Positions 8,184 through 16,709 of a stretch of DNA of 64,000 bases are shown piece after piece. The stretch is taken from assembly GCF_000687165.1 (NCBI RefSeq), contig NZ_JMKU01000008.1, forward strand, positions 124,001-188,000, given 5' to 3'. The first letter of the stretch is position 1; every line of letters starts with the position of its first letter. This DNA is from Paracidovorax oryzae ATCC 19882 (lineage in GTDB: Bacteria > Pseudomonadota > Gammaproteobacteria > Burkholderiales > Burkholderiaceae_C). A program made the position numbers and the translations under genes. The notes beneath the pieces are model-generated. The model saw only the letters and a program-made list of their open reading frames with translations, was not told the DNA's origin and searched no databases.

Positions 8184-8277
8184 CCCGCAACGCGGGTTGC
8201 AACACAATGACGCGGCGGGCGGCAACGCCGCACGCTGTGGATTTGGCGTCGAGCGTGTGTGCGAAGGAGGTGTGTGA
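8122..8277 (+). CDS. Leader ORF repeating the start of the next gene
   Basis: This 51-codon open frame lies directly upstream of the oxidoreductase gene. Its first 20 codons encode the same peptide as the first 20 codons of that gene (MNAPLPEHIRRALETVTLED), and the rest (NPQRGLQ onward) is unrelated. Its stop TGA overlaps the ATG of the main gene (TGATG), and a strong ribosome-binding site AAGGAGG sits inside it at 8263-8269, so the main gene would be translationally coupled. It may be a translated leader, or only the remnant of a partial tandem duplication. No function is claimed for the peptide. Confidence 0.45.
   Translation: MNAPLPEHIRRALETVTLEDNPQRGLQHNDAAGGNAARCGFGVERVCEGGV
8181..8231 (+). 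promoter_or_regulatory. Two stem-loops in the leader
   Basis: A perfect 8-bp hairpin (CAACCCGC, loop AAC, GCGGGTTG; 8181-8199) is followed by a perfect 5-bp hairpin with the same AAC loop (GCGGC/GCCGC; 8219-8231). Both lie between the two copies of the repeat and upstream of the ribosome-binding site. No T-run follows, so they are not intrinsic terminators. They could shape translation of the main gene. Confidence 0.45.
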
Positions 8278-8338
8278 TGAACGCCCCGCTGCCTGAACAT
8301 ATTCGCCGCGCTCTCGAAACAGTAACGCTCGAGGACAA
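8277..8338 (+). repeat. 62-bp direct repeat, copy 2
   Basis: This second copy forms the start of the oxidoreductase coding sequence. It matches 8122-8183 except for three synonymous differences. Confidence 0.9.
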
Positions 8339-11300
8339 ATACACGCTGCCGGAGGGCCGGGCCTTCATGAGCGGCGTGCAGGCCCTCGTGCGCCTGCCCA
8401 TGCTGCAGCGCCAGCGCGACGCCATGGCCGGGCTCAACACCGCCGGCTTCATCAGCGGCTACCGGGGCTCTCCCCTGGGAGGCTACGACCAGGCGCTCTG
8501 GGCGGCCCGGAAGCACCTGGCGCAGAACCACATCGTCTTCCAGCCCGGTGTGAACGAGGAACTGGGCGCGACGGCCGTCTGGGGCACGCAGCAGCTGGAT
8601 CTCTATCCCGACAAGAAGAAGTACGACGGGGTGTTCGGCATCTGGTACGGCAAGGGCCCCGGCGTGGACCGCTGCTCCGACGTGTTCAAGCACGCCAACA
8701 TGGCCGGCACGGCGAGGCACGGTGGCGTGATCGCCATCGCGGGCGACGACCACATCAGCAAGAGCAGCACCGCGCCGCACCAGAGCGACCACATCTTCAA
8801 GGCCTGCGGGCTGCCGGTGTTCTTCCCGAGCAGCGTGCAGGAGATCCTGGACATGGGCCTGCATGCCTTCGCCATGAGCCGCTTCTCGGGCGTATGGTCG
8901 GGCATGAAGACCATCCAGGAAGTGGTCGAGTCGTCCAGCAGCATCTCGGTCGATCCGGACCGCGTGAACATCGTGCTGCCCGAGGATTTCGCGATGCCTC
9001 CCGGCGGCCTGCACATCCGCTGGCCCGATGCGCCGCTGGAGCAGGAAGCGCGCCTCATGGACTACAAGTGGTACGCGGCCCTCGCGTACATCCGCGCCAA
9101 CCGGCTCAACTACAACGTCATCGAAGGGCCGCAGGACCGCTTCGGCATCATCGCCAGCGGCAAGGCCTACAACGACACCCGCCAGGCCCTGATCGACCTG
9201 GGCCTGGATGACGCCACCTGCCGGCAACTGGGCATCCGCGTGCACAAGGTCAACGTGGTCTGGCCGCTGGAGGCCACCATCACGCGCGATTTCGCCCAGG
9301 GCCTGCAGGAGATCCTGGTGGTGGAGGAGAAGCGCCAGGTCATCGAATACCAGCTCAAGGAAGAGCTCTACAACTGGCGCGCCGACGTGCGCCCCAACGT
9401 GCTGGGCAAGTTCGACGAGGTGGAGGGAGACAACTCCGGCGGCGAGTGGAGCATGGCCAACCCGAGCCAGAACTGGCTGCTGCGCCCGAAGGCCGACCTG
9501 ACGCCCGCGATCATCGCGCGCGCCATCGCCAGGCGGCTGAAGAAGCTCGGCGTGTCCGACGACGTGGTGGCGCGCATGGACGCGCGCCTCTCCGTGATCG
9601 ACGCACGCGAGCGCTCGCTCGCCGAGACCGCCGCCGACACGGGCGACCGCACGCCGTGGTTCTGCAGCGGCTGCCCGCACAACACCAGCACCCGCGTGCC
9701 CGAGGGCTCGCGCGCCGTGGCCGGCATCGGCTGCCACTACATGGTGAACTGGATGCCAGGCCGCAACACCTCCACCTTCACGCAGATGGGCGGCGAGGGC
9801 GTGACCTGGGTGGGCCAGCAGCCGTTCTCGCTGGACAAGCACGTCTTCGCCAACCTGGGCGACGGCACGTACTTCCACAGCGGCCTGCTCGCGATCCGCC
9901 AGAGCATCGCAGCCGGGACCAACATCACCTACAAGGTGCTCTACAACGACGCCGTGGCCATGACCGGCGGCCAGCAGGTGGGCGAGCGGCCCGAAGGCCA
10001 CTCGGTGCTGCAGATCATGAACAGCTTGAAGGCCGAGGGCGTGGCCAGGCTGGTCATCGTGACGGACGAGCCCGCCAAGTACGACGGCGTGCCGCTCGCC
10101 GAGGGCGTGACGGTGCACCACCGCGACGAGCTGGACCGCATCCAGCGCGAGTTCCGCGAGGTCCCCGGCTGCACGGCCATCATCTACGACCAGACCTGCG
10201 CCACCGAGAAGCGCCGCCGCCGCAAGCGCGGCACGCTCGCCACGCCCGACAAGACCGTGGTCATCAACGAGCTGGTCTGCGAGGGCTGCGGGGATTGCTC
10301 CGTGCAGTCCAACTGCCTCTCGGTCGAGCCGCTGGAAACCGAGTTCGGCCGCAAGCGCCGCATCAACCAGAGCACCTGCAACAAGGACTACTCCTGCCTG
10401 AAGGGCTTCTGCCCGAGCTTCGTCACTGTCGAGGGCGGCACGCTCAGGAAGCCGAAGAAGGAGAAGAAGGGCGACCTGTCGGCGCTGCCGCCGCTGCCCG
10501 AGCCGGTGCTGCCCGCGGCCGAATCCGCCTGGGGCATCGTCGTGGCCGGCGTCGGCGGCACGGGGGTGATCACCATCGGTTCGCTGCTGGGCATGGCAGC
10601 GCACCTGGAGGGCAAGGGCGTCATCACGCAGGATGCCGCCGGCCTCGCCCAGAAGGGCGGAGCCACGTGGAGCCACGTGCAGATCGCCAACCGCCCCGAA
10701 GCCATCTACACGACCAAGGTCGATACCGCCAAGGCCGACCTCATCATCGGCTGCGACTCCATCGTCGCCTCCCTCAAGACCACCATGGCCGCGATGCAGC
10801 CGGGCCGCACCTTCGTGGCGCTGAACAACCATGGCTCGCCCACGGCATCCTTCGTGAACAACCCCGACTGGCAGTTCCCGGGCCAGCACTGCGATACGGC
10901 CATCGCCTCGGCCGTGGGCGATGAACTGCTGGGCAGCTTCGATGCCGAAGAGGTGGCCGTGCAACTGCTGGGCGACAGCATCTACACCAACCCCCTGATG
11001 CTGGGCTATGCGTGGCAGAAGGGCCGCGTGCCGCTGTCGCGCGCAGCGCTGATGCGCGCCATGGAACTCAACGGCGTGCAGGTCGATAACAACAAGGCTG
11101 CCTTCGAATGGGGCCGCCGCTGCGCGCACGACCTGGCCGGGGTACGCGCGCTGTTCCAGACGGCGCAGGTCATCCATTTCGCGAAAAAGCCCGCGCTCGC
11201 CGAGATCATCGCGCGCCGCGAGGAATTCCTCACGGGCTACCAGAACGCCGCCTACGCGGCCACCTACCGGGCCTTCGTGCAGAAGGTGCAGGAAGCCGAG

Positions 11301-11852
11301 TCGCGCTTCGGATCCGCCACCCGCCTCACCGAGGCGGTGGCGCGCTACCTCTTCAAGCTCATGGCCTACAAGGATGAATACGAGGTGGCCCGCCTGCACA
11401 CCGACGGTGCCTTCGCTGGGAAGATCGCCGGCATGTTCGAGGGTGACTACCGCGTGGTGCACCACCTCGCGCCGCCGCTCACCGCGAAGAAGAACGAGCG
11501 CGGCGAACTGGTGAAGAAGGCCTATGGTCCGTGGATGCACAAGGCCTTCGGCGTGCTGGCGAAGATGAAGGGCCTGCGCGGCACGGCGCTCGACCCGTTT
11601 GGCCGCACCGAGGAGCGCCGCACCGAGCGCGCGCTGATCCAGGAATACCGCGCCTGCATCGAAGAGCTGCTGGCCGGGCTCACGGCGGAGAACCTGCCGC
11701 TGGCTGTGGAGATCGCGCGCATTCCCGAACAGATCCGCGGGTATGGCCACGTGAAGGAGCGGCACCTGGAAGCGGCCCGCAAGCAGTGGCAAGGACTGAT
11801 GGCGCGCTGGCGCCTGGGCCCGGCCGGGGCGGCGCTGCGGCAGAGCGCCTGA
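8277..11852 (+). CDS. Indolepyruvate ferredoxin oxidoreductase family protein
   Basis: This 1191-residue protein is a fused 2-oxoacid:ferredoxin oxidoreductase that would convert an aryl- or branched-chain 2-oxo acid to its acyl-CoA with thiamine diphosphate and reduced ferredoxin. In order: a pyrimidine-binding alpha region (SGYRGSPLGGYD), a thiamine-diphosphate region (PHNTSTRVPEGS, about residue 467, then LGDGTYFHSG), an iron-sulfur segment (CEGCGDCSVQSNC followed by CNKDYSCLKGFC) and a gamma domain (GVGGTGVITIG) to the end. Single-chain forms of this size are common in Burkholderiales. The divergent Lrp-type gene is the likely regulator. The leader duplicates the first 62 bases, and the ATG at 8277 has the ribosome-binding site AAGGAGG. 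Substrate preference cannot be read from sequence. Confidence 0.9.
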   Translation: MNAPLPEHIRRALETVTLEDKYTLPEGRAFMSGVQALVRLPMLQRQRDAMAGLNTAGFISGYRGSPLGGYDQALWAARKHLAQNHIVFQPGVNEELGATAVWGTQQLDLYPDKKKYDGVFGIWYGKGPGVDRCSDVFKHANMAGTARHGGVIAIAGDDHISKSSTAPHQSDHIFKACGLPVFFPSSVQEILDMGLHAFAMSRFSGVWSGMKTIQEVVESSSSISVDPDRVNIVLPEDFAMPPGGLHIRWPDAPLEQEARLMDYKWYAALAYIRANRLNYNVIEGPQDRFGIIASGKAYNDTRQALIDLGLDDATCRQLGIRVHKVNVVWPLEATITRDFAQGLQEILVVEEKRQVIEYQLKEELYNWRADVRPNVLGKFDEVEGDNSGGEWSMANPSQNWLLRPKADLTPAIIARAIARRLKKLGVSDDVVARMDARLSVIDARERSLAETAADTGDRTPWFCSGCPHNTSTRVPEGSRAVAGIGCHYMVNWMPGRNTSTFTQMGGEGVTWVGQQPFSLDKHVFANLGDGTYFHSGLLAIRQSIAAGTNITYKVLYNDAVAMTGGQQVGERPEGHSVLQIMNSLKAEGVARLVIVTDEPAKYDGVPLAEGVTVHHRDELDRIQREFREVPGCTAIIYDQTCATEKRRRRKRGTLATPDKTVVINELVCEGCGDCSVQSNCLSVEPLETEFGRKRRINQSTCNKDYSCLKGFCPSFVTVEGGTLRKPKKEKKGDLSALPPLPEPVLPAAESAWGIVVAGVGGTGVITIGSLLGMAAHLEGKGVITQDAAGLAQKGGATWSHVQIANRPEAIYTTKVDTAKADLIIGCDSIVASLKTTMAAMQPGRTFVALNNHGSPTASFVNNPDWQFPGQHCDTAIASAVGDELLGSFDAEEVAVQLLGDSIYTNPLMLGYAWQKGRVPLSRAALMRAMELNGVQVDNNKAAFEWGRRCAHDLAGVRALFQTAQVIHFAKKPALAEIIARREEFLTGYQNAAYAATYRAFVQKVQEAESRFGSATRLTEAVARYLFKLMAYKDEYEVARLHTDGAFAGKIAGMFEGDYRVVHHLAPPLTAKKNERGELVKKAYGPWMHKAFGVLAKMKGLRGTALDPFGRTEERRTERALIQEYRACIEELLAGLTAENLPLAVEIARIPEQIRGYGHVKERHLEAARKQWQGLMARWRLGPAGAALRQSA

Positions 11853-11874
11853 GGAAGAGGCCCCGGTTGCCAGT

Positions 11875-12567
11875 TCAGAAATCCCACTCGAAGCGATCGG
11901 CATCGCCGATCAGCATCACCTTGCTCCGGGTCGCTTTGCAGATCCATCGCTGGCGCGTTGCGTCTATCCCCTGAGGGGGTTCGAACAATGCGTCCTGGAC
12001 CAATGCAACGGCGCAGGCTTCATGGGGGGCTCGCACCGACTCGTACTTGAGCCATAGCACGCCCCTGTGGCGGGCCTCTGCGGCCAAGGCGTGGGTGGCG
12101 GTGTAGTCGCTGCCATGGGTCCATTGCTCCCTGCGGCGGTTCCAGGGCTCCTGCATCAGATCGATCGAAAGGCCCCGCATCTGCGCCTGAAACAGCGTGT
12201 GTTCCGTCAGCAGGTCTTCGTTCAGCAAGCCTGTGCTGTCCAGAAGAAACCGGTGGCGCCAGTAGGCGATCTCGGCGCAGACGGCCACCTGATTCTTCGC
12301 GCCATACCACTGTCCGTGCTCATGGGCCGGGCGGAACCGGTGAGGATGCGGTGGCGTGTACCGGAAGGGCGTGAACAGCAGGTAATGCCGTTCTTTCGCG
12401 ATGGGGGGCTTGCTGGCCTCCAACATCTGCTCCAGCAAGTCCTGCTCGTCCAGGGAGTCGACCAGCCTGACTGTCGCTGCTGCGTATTGCGACTCCACCC
12501 CGCGCCATACCAGAAGCTGGCGCAACCGCAGGCTTTCGTCGAACCACCGCGGATCCCATGCGCTCAT
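11875..12567 (-). CDS. RES-domain toxin of an Xre/RES module
   Basis: The 230-residue protein matches the RES toxin family, whose members deplete cellular NAD+ in type II toxin-antitoxin systems. Family-like features are the early Arg in VWRGVESQ, the YLLFTPFRYTP segment, the Glu of VCAEIAYWR and the later SDYTATHALAAEAR segment. The ATG overlaps the stop of the upstream Xre gene (ATGA), the usual antitoxin-first order. It ends 23 bp from the convergent oxidoreductase gene. Enzymatic activity is inferred from the family and the partner. Confidence 0.8.
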   Translation of the reverse strand: MSAWDPRWFDESLRLRQLLVWRGVESQYAAATVRLVDSLDEQDLLEQMLEASKPPIAKERHYLLFTPFRYTPPHPHRFRPAHEHGQWYGAKNQVAVCAEIAYWRHRFLLDSTGLLNEDLLTEHTLFQAQMRGLSIDLMQEPWNRRREQWTHGSDYTATHALAAEARHRGVLWLKYESVRAPHEACAVALVQDALFEPPQGIDATRQRWICKATRSKVMLIGDADRFEWDF

Positions 12568-12935
12568 GTTGGCGCACGCATGGCGTCGAGATACGACAGG
12601 GTCGCCACCAGGCCATCCACACGCTGGACCATCTGCAAAGGCACACCGCCCAGGGCCTTGTTGAATCCCGTCATCCATGCCTGCCGCTTGCCGTCGTCCG
12701 TGCCGACCAGGGCATCCAGGGAACGGTAGACGCGCACGAGCAGCAACGCCAGTTCGCCTTCCTTGCTCGCCGGATCGATGGGCTTTTCCGCTTTGAGAAT
12801 CCGCGACACCGTGGGTTCGCTCAGGCCCAGCGCCTTGGCCAGCATGACCCCGTTCATCCCGAGCAGCCGGCTCGCACGGGCCGTGGCCTTGGCAAGCACC
12901 TGGCCGGGGTCAGGTTGGGCAATGGCTTGTTCCAT
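12564..12935 (-). CDS. Xre/MbcA/ParS-type antitoxin
   Basis: The 123-residue protein pairs with the RES toxin downstream. Its central part is a Cro/C1-like helix-turn-helix (MLAKALGLSEPTVSRILKAEKP), and its C-terminal part is the MbcA/ParS/Xre toxin-binding domain (LLLVRVYRSLDALVGTDD, then a domain ending in VDGLVATLSYLDAMR). It would bind and neutralise the toxin and repress the operon. A short palindrome lies just upstream of its start, and a good AAGGAG site precedes the ATG. Confidence 0.85.
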   Translation of the reverse strand: MEQAIAQPDPGQVLAKATARASRLLGMNGVMLAKALGLSEPTVSRILKAEKPIDPASKEGELALLLVRVYRSLDALVGTDDGKRQAWMTGFNKALGGVPLQMVQRVDGLVATLSYLDAMRAPT

Positions 12936-12950
12936 GGCAGGCTCCTTTAG

Positions 12951-12964
12951 ATTTCTATGGAAAT
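12951..12964. promoter_or_regulatory. Palindrome upstream of the Xre/RES operon
   Basis: ATTTC-TATG-GAAAT is an inverted repeat 16 bp from the Xre start, in an AT-rich patch (12951-13000) within GC-rich surroundings. On the minus strand it lies just downstream of a CATAAT that could be a -10, a natural place for autorepression. Confidence 0.4.
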
Positions 12965-13174
12965 ATTATGCGCGAGAACCAAAATATTTAATATCACGAT
13001 CCATGGGGCGCAACCCGGGCATAACCCAACGGCCCGCGGGTTATGCCGCCAAGTCGCTGAAACACGCCGCATACAATCCCCTGTTGCCCTGCGGCAGGCG
13101 CCCATGCGCCCCTGCGTGCACGATCGGTCCGTCGAACGGACCGGACGACCCTCTTTTCACCGGAGCCTGTAGCC

Positions 13175-13507
13175 GTGTTTATCTCTTCCGCTTTCGCCCA
13201 GACCGCCCCGGCCGCCGCGCCCGCCGGCGGCATGATGTCCTCGCTCACGAGCATGCTGCCGCTGGTGCTGATGTTCGTGGTGCTGTACTTCATCATGATC
13301 CGGCCCCAGATGAAGCGCCAGAAGGAGCACCGCGCCATGATCGACGCGATCGCCAAGGGCGACGAGGTGGCGACGGCCGGCGGCATCCTGGGCCGGGTCA
13401 CGCGCCTGTCCGAAGGCTTCCTGCACATCGAGATCGCCTCGGGCGTGGAGGTGCAGGTCCAGCGCAGTTCCGTGTCCCAGGTCCTGCCCAAAGGCACGGT
13501 GAAGTGA
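13175..13507 (+). CDS. yajC: Preprotein translocase subunit YajC
   Basis: The 110-residue inner-membrane protein accompanies SecDF at the Sec translocon. One transmembrane segment (LPLVLMFVVLYFIMI) at about residues 28-42 is followed by RPQMKRQKEH and a small cytoplasmic beta domain (GDEVATAGGILGRV). Order yajC-secD-secF is conserved in proteobacteria; here a 182-bp gap with a repeat-like sequence separates yajC from secD. Confidence 0.95.
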   Translation: MFISSAFAQTAPAAAPAGGMMSSLTSMLPLVLMFVVLYFIMIRPQMKRQKEHRAMIDAIAKGDEVATAGGILGRVTRLSEGFLHIEIASGVEVQVQRSSVSQVLPKGTVK

Positions 13508-13509
13508 GG

Positions 13510-13640
13510 GGCAACCCCCTGAGCGGCTGCGCCGCTTCCCCCTTCTCTCGCGCTGCGCGCGGGAAGGGGGACGACGCCAGCGCGGCGGGGCGGCCCTTGC
13601 GCGGCGTCTGCTGGCCTGCGCCGCGCCCATTCCAGGCGCC
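13510..13640 (+). repeat. Intergenic stem-loop-rich repeat
   Basis: This non-coding stretch between yajC and secD has nested inverted repeats: GCGGC-TGC-GCCGC near 13523-13535, and CCCCCTTC (13538-13545) paired with GAAGGGGG (13563-13570). The wording and GC skew resemble a dispersed intergenic repeat that I associate with Comamonadaceae genomes. That resemblance is from memory and not checked. It could also attenuate transcription into secD. Confidence 0.45.
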
Positions 13641-13689
13641 GCCGATGGTGCGGCACGCCGTGGTCAACTGAGATGATAAGAGCGCGATC

Positions 13690-15588
13690 ATGAATCGTTA
13701 TCCGGTCTGGAAGTACGCGATCCTCGTGGTCGTGCTGCTCGTGGGGATCCTGTACTCCCTGCCCAATGTGTTCGGCGAGGCGCCCGCGGTGCAGGTGTCC
13801 TCGGCCAAGGCTTCGGTCAAGGTCGATGCCTCGCTGCAGCGGCGCGTCGAGGAGGCGCTGCAGGGCGCCGGCATCACGCCCGACGCGGTGAGCCTCGACG
13901 GCAACTCGGTGCGCGCGCGCTTCGACACGCCCGACACCCAGCTCAAGGCCAAGGACGTCATCCAGAAGGCCCTGGTGCCCGACGCGGGCGATCCGCAGTA
14001 CATCGTCGCGCTGAACCTCGTCTCCCGTTCGCCCGCATGGCTCACGGCGCTGCATGCGCAGCCCGTCTACCTGGGCCTGGACCTGCGCGGCGGCGTGCAC
14101 TTCATGCTGCAGGTGGACATGCAGGCGGCGCTCACCAAGAAGGCCGAGTCCTTCGCGGGCGACCTGCGCACTTTCATGCGCGACCGCAACATCCGCCACG
14201 GCGGCATCAGCCGCGACGGCCAGACCATCGAGGTGCGCCTGCGCGACGAGGCCGCGGCCACGGCCACGCGCAACCTCATCTCCGACCAGTTCCCCGACCT
14301 CGTGGCCACCTCCAGCCCGGACGGGCAGGGCGTGATCGTGCGCGCGACCATCAAGCCCGAAGCCCTGCGCAAGGTGCAGGACCAGGCGCTGAAGCAGAAC
14401 ATGACCACGCTGCACAACCGGATCAACGAACTCGGCGTGGCCGAGCCGGTGATCCAGCAGCAGGGCACGGACCGCATCGTGGTGCAGTTGCCCGGCGTGC
14501 AGGACACCGCCAAGGCCAAGGACATCCTGGGCCGCACCGCCACGCTCGAGGTGCGCATGGTGGACGAAAGCACCGAGGCGCGCGGCGCCGAGCGGGGCTC
14601 CGGCCCGGTGCCGTTCGGCAGCGAGCGCTACCCCGACCGCAACGGCCAGTTCGTCATCGTCAAGAAGCAGGTCATCCTCACGGGCGAGAACCTGACCGAC
14701 GCGCAGCCCGGCTTCGATGGCCAGACCCAGGAGCCGACCGTCAACCTGACGCTCGACGCCAAGGGCGCGCGCATCTTCAAGGACATCACGCGCGAGAACA
14801 TCGGCAAGCGCATGGCCATCGTGCTCTTCGAGAAGGGCAAGGGCGAGGTCGTGACGGCCCCGGTGATCCGCTCCGAGATCGGCGGCGGCCGCGTGCAGAT
14901 CTCCGGCCGCATGACCACGGCCGAGGCCAACGACACCTCGCTGCTGCTGCGCGCCGGCTCGCTGGCCGCGCCGATGGAGATCATCGAGGAATTCACCATC
15001 GGCCCCAGCCTGGGTGCCGACAACATCAGCCGCGGTATCCACAGCGTGGTCTGGGGCATGGTGGCCATCGCCGTGTTCATGTGCGTGTACTACGCTCTCT
15101 TCGGCGTGTTCTCCACCATCGCGCTGTCGGTGAACGTGCTCATGCTGATCGCCGTGCTGTCCATGCTGCAGGCCACCCTCACGCTGCCCGGCATCGCCGC
15201 CATGGCGCTCGCGCTGGGCGTCGCCATCGACTCGAACGTGCTGATCAACGAGCGCATCCGCGAGGAGCTGCGCGCGGGCGTCGCGCCGCAGGCGGCCATC
15301 CATGCGGGCTACGAGCGCGCCTGGGCGACCATCCTCGACTCCAACGTGACCACGCTCATCGCCGGCCTGGCGCTGCTGGCTTTCGGTTCGGGTCCGGTGC
15401 GCGGCTTCGCCGTGGTGCACTGCCTGGGCATCCTGACCAGCATGTTCTCGGCCGTGTTCTTCTCGCGCGGCCTGGTGAACCTCTGGTACGGCCGCAAGAA
15501 GAAGCTCAAGAGCGTGTCCATTGGCCAGGTGTGGAAGCCCGGTCCCGACACCCCGGCGGTGCCCTCCGTGCCGGCCAAGACGAACTGA
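13690..15588 (+). CDS. secD: Protein translocase subunit SecD
   Basis: SecD uses the proton-motive force with SecF to complete export through SecYEG. The 632-residue protein starts with one transmembrane segment (AILVVVLLVGILY). The D1 motif follows (LGLDLRGGVHFMLQVDM, about residue 127), then the large periplasmic P1 domain with a GENLTDAQPGFD segment near residue 335 and five C-terminal membrane segments with SIALSVNVLMLIAVL and the D4-like AMALALGVAIDSNVLINERIRE region. Length is usual for beta-proteobacterial SecD. secF follows 15 bp downstream. Confidence 0.97.
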   Translation: MNRYPVWKYAILVVVLLVGILYSLPNVFGEAPAVQVSSAKASVKVDASLQRRVEEALQGAGITPDAVSLDGNSVRARFDTPDTQLKAKDVIQKALVPDAGDPQYIVALNLVSRSPAWLTALHAQPVYLGLDLRGGVHFMLQVDMQAALTKKAESFAGDLRTFMRDRNIRHGGISRDGQTIEVRLRDEAAATATRNLISDQFPDLVATSSPDGQGVIVRATIKPEALRKVQDQALKQNMTTLHNRINELGVAEPVIQQQGTDRIVVQLPGVQDTAKAKDILGRTATLEVRMVDESTEARGAERGSGPVPFGSERYPDRNGQFVIVKKQVILTGENLTDAQPGFDGQTQEPTVNLTLDAKGARIFKDITRENIGKRMAIVLFEKGKGEVVTAPVIRSEIGGGRVQISGRMTTAEANDTSLLLRAGSLAAPMEIIEEFTIGPSLGADNISRGIHSVVWGMVAIAVFMCVYYALFGVFSTIALSVNVLMLIAVLSMLQATLTLPGIAAMALALGVAIDSNVLINERIREELRAGVAPQAAIHAGYERAWATILDSNVTTLIAGLALLAFGSGPVRGFAVVHCLGILTSMFSAVFFSRGLVNLWYGRKKKLKSVSIGQVWKPGPDTPAVPSVPAKTN

Positions 15589-15603
15589 CCGAAGGAAGAC
15601 GCC

Positions 15604-16557
15604 ATGGAATTCTTCCGCATCAAAAAAGACATCCCCTTCATGAAGCACGCGTTGGTCTTCAACGCGATTTCCTTCATCACCTTCGCGCTGGCCGTCTTCT
15701 TCCTCTTCACGCGCGGGCTGCACCTGTCTGTGGAGTTCACGGGCGGCACCGTGATGGAAGTGGCCTACACCCAGGCGGCCGACACCGGCAAGGTGCGCGA
15801 AGCCGTCTCGCGGCTCGGATACTCCGACGTGATCGTGCAGAACTTCGGCACCTCGCGCGACGTGATGATCCGCCTGCCCGTGCAGAAGGGGGCGACCTCC
15901 GCGCAGCAGAGCGAGCAGGTGATGGGGGCCCTCAAGGAGCAGGACCCGGGCGTCACGCTGCGCCGCACGGAGTTCGTCGGTCCGCAGGTGGGCGAGGAAC
16001 TCGTGCACGGCGGCCTCATGGCCCTCGCCATGGTGGTGGTCGGCATCGTGGTGTATCTCGCGTTCCGCTTCGAATGGAAGTTCGGCGTCGCGGCCATCAT
16101 CGCCAACCTGCACGACGTGGTCATCATCCTGGGCTTCTTCGCGTTCTTCCAGTGGGAGTTCTCGCTCGCCGTGCTGGCGGGCGTGCTCGCGGTGCTGGGC
16201 TACTCGGTGAACGAATCCGTGGTGATCTTCGACCGGATCCGCGAGGCCTTCCGCAAGTACCGCAAGATGTCCACGCACGAGGTCATCGACCACGCCATCA
16301 CGAGCACGATGAGCCGCACGATCATCACCCACGCTTCCACCGAGGCGATGGTGCTGTCGATGTTCTTCTTCGGCGGCCCGAGCCTGCACTACTTCGCGCT
16401 CGCGCTGACCATCGGCATCCTGTTCGGCATCTACTCCTCAGTGTTCGTCGCCGCTGCCATCGCCATGTGGCTGGGCATCAAGCGCGAGGATCTGGTAAAG
16501 GCGCCGGCCCGCAAGGAAGGCGACCCCAACGATCCCAACGCCGGGGCCGCGGTCTGA
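15604..16557 (+). CDS. secF: Protein translocase subunit SecF
   Basis: This 317-residue partner of SecD has the first membrane segment at about residues 20-38, the motif LSVEFTGGTVMEV on the periplasmic side, and five further membrane segments containing VIILGFFAFFQWEFSLAVLAG and YSVNESVVIFDRIRE. The gene is 15 bp after secD with a GAAGGA-type site, so the two are cotranscribed. A stem-loop followed by T-rich sequence lies downstream. Confidence 0.97.
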   Translation: MEFFRIKKDIPFMKHALVFNAISFITFALAVFFLFTRGLHLSVEFTGGTVMEVAYTQAADTGKVREAVSRLGYSDVIVQNFGTSRDVMIRLPVQKGATSAQQSEQVMGALKEQDPGVTLRRTEFVGPQVGEELVHGGLMALAMVVVGIVVYLAFRFEWKFGVAAIIANLHDVVIILGFFAFFQWEFSLAVLAGVLAVLGYSVNESVVIFDRIREAFRKYRKMSTHEVIDHAITSTMSRTIITHASTEAMVLSMFFFGGPSLHYFALALTIGILFGIYSSVFVAAAIAMWLGIKREDLVKAPARKEGDPNDPNAGAAV

Positions 16558-16584
16558 GCTTTTACGCCACATTCCGGCTCCGCG

Positions 16585-16608
16585 CGGGCTGCCGCAAGCG
16601 GCCCGTTT
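16585..16608 (+). terminator. Probable terminator after secF
   Basis: CGGGCTGC pairs with GCGGCCCG (one G-T pair) around a CGCAA loop and is followed by TTTAGCATTT. The T-run is short, so efficiency is uncertain. Confidence 0.5.
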
Positions 16609-16709
16609 AGCATTTGGGCCGATGGAATTCCGCGGGGCGGATCGTCCGTTGGATCTCTGCAGATTCCCGTATGCCGGCAGGCCTGTAGCGCGCTCATAAT
16701 CCGCGGCGT

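Noticed and set aside
8028..11903. A very long open frame antisense to the oxidoreductase gene
   Set aside because: Long antisense frames are expected in this GC-rich codon usage. It has no family motif, and the sense frame encodes a clear enzyme.
12994..16389. A 1131-codon frame antisense to yajC-secD-secF
   Set aside because: It is a shadow of three confident genes; the composition is His/Arg/Gly-rich without domain features.
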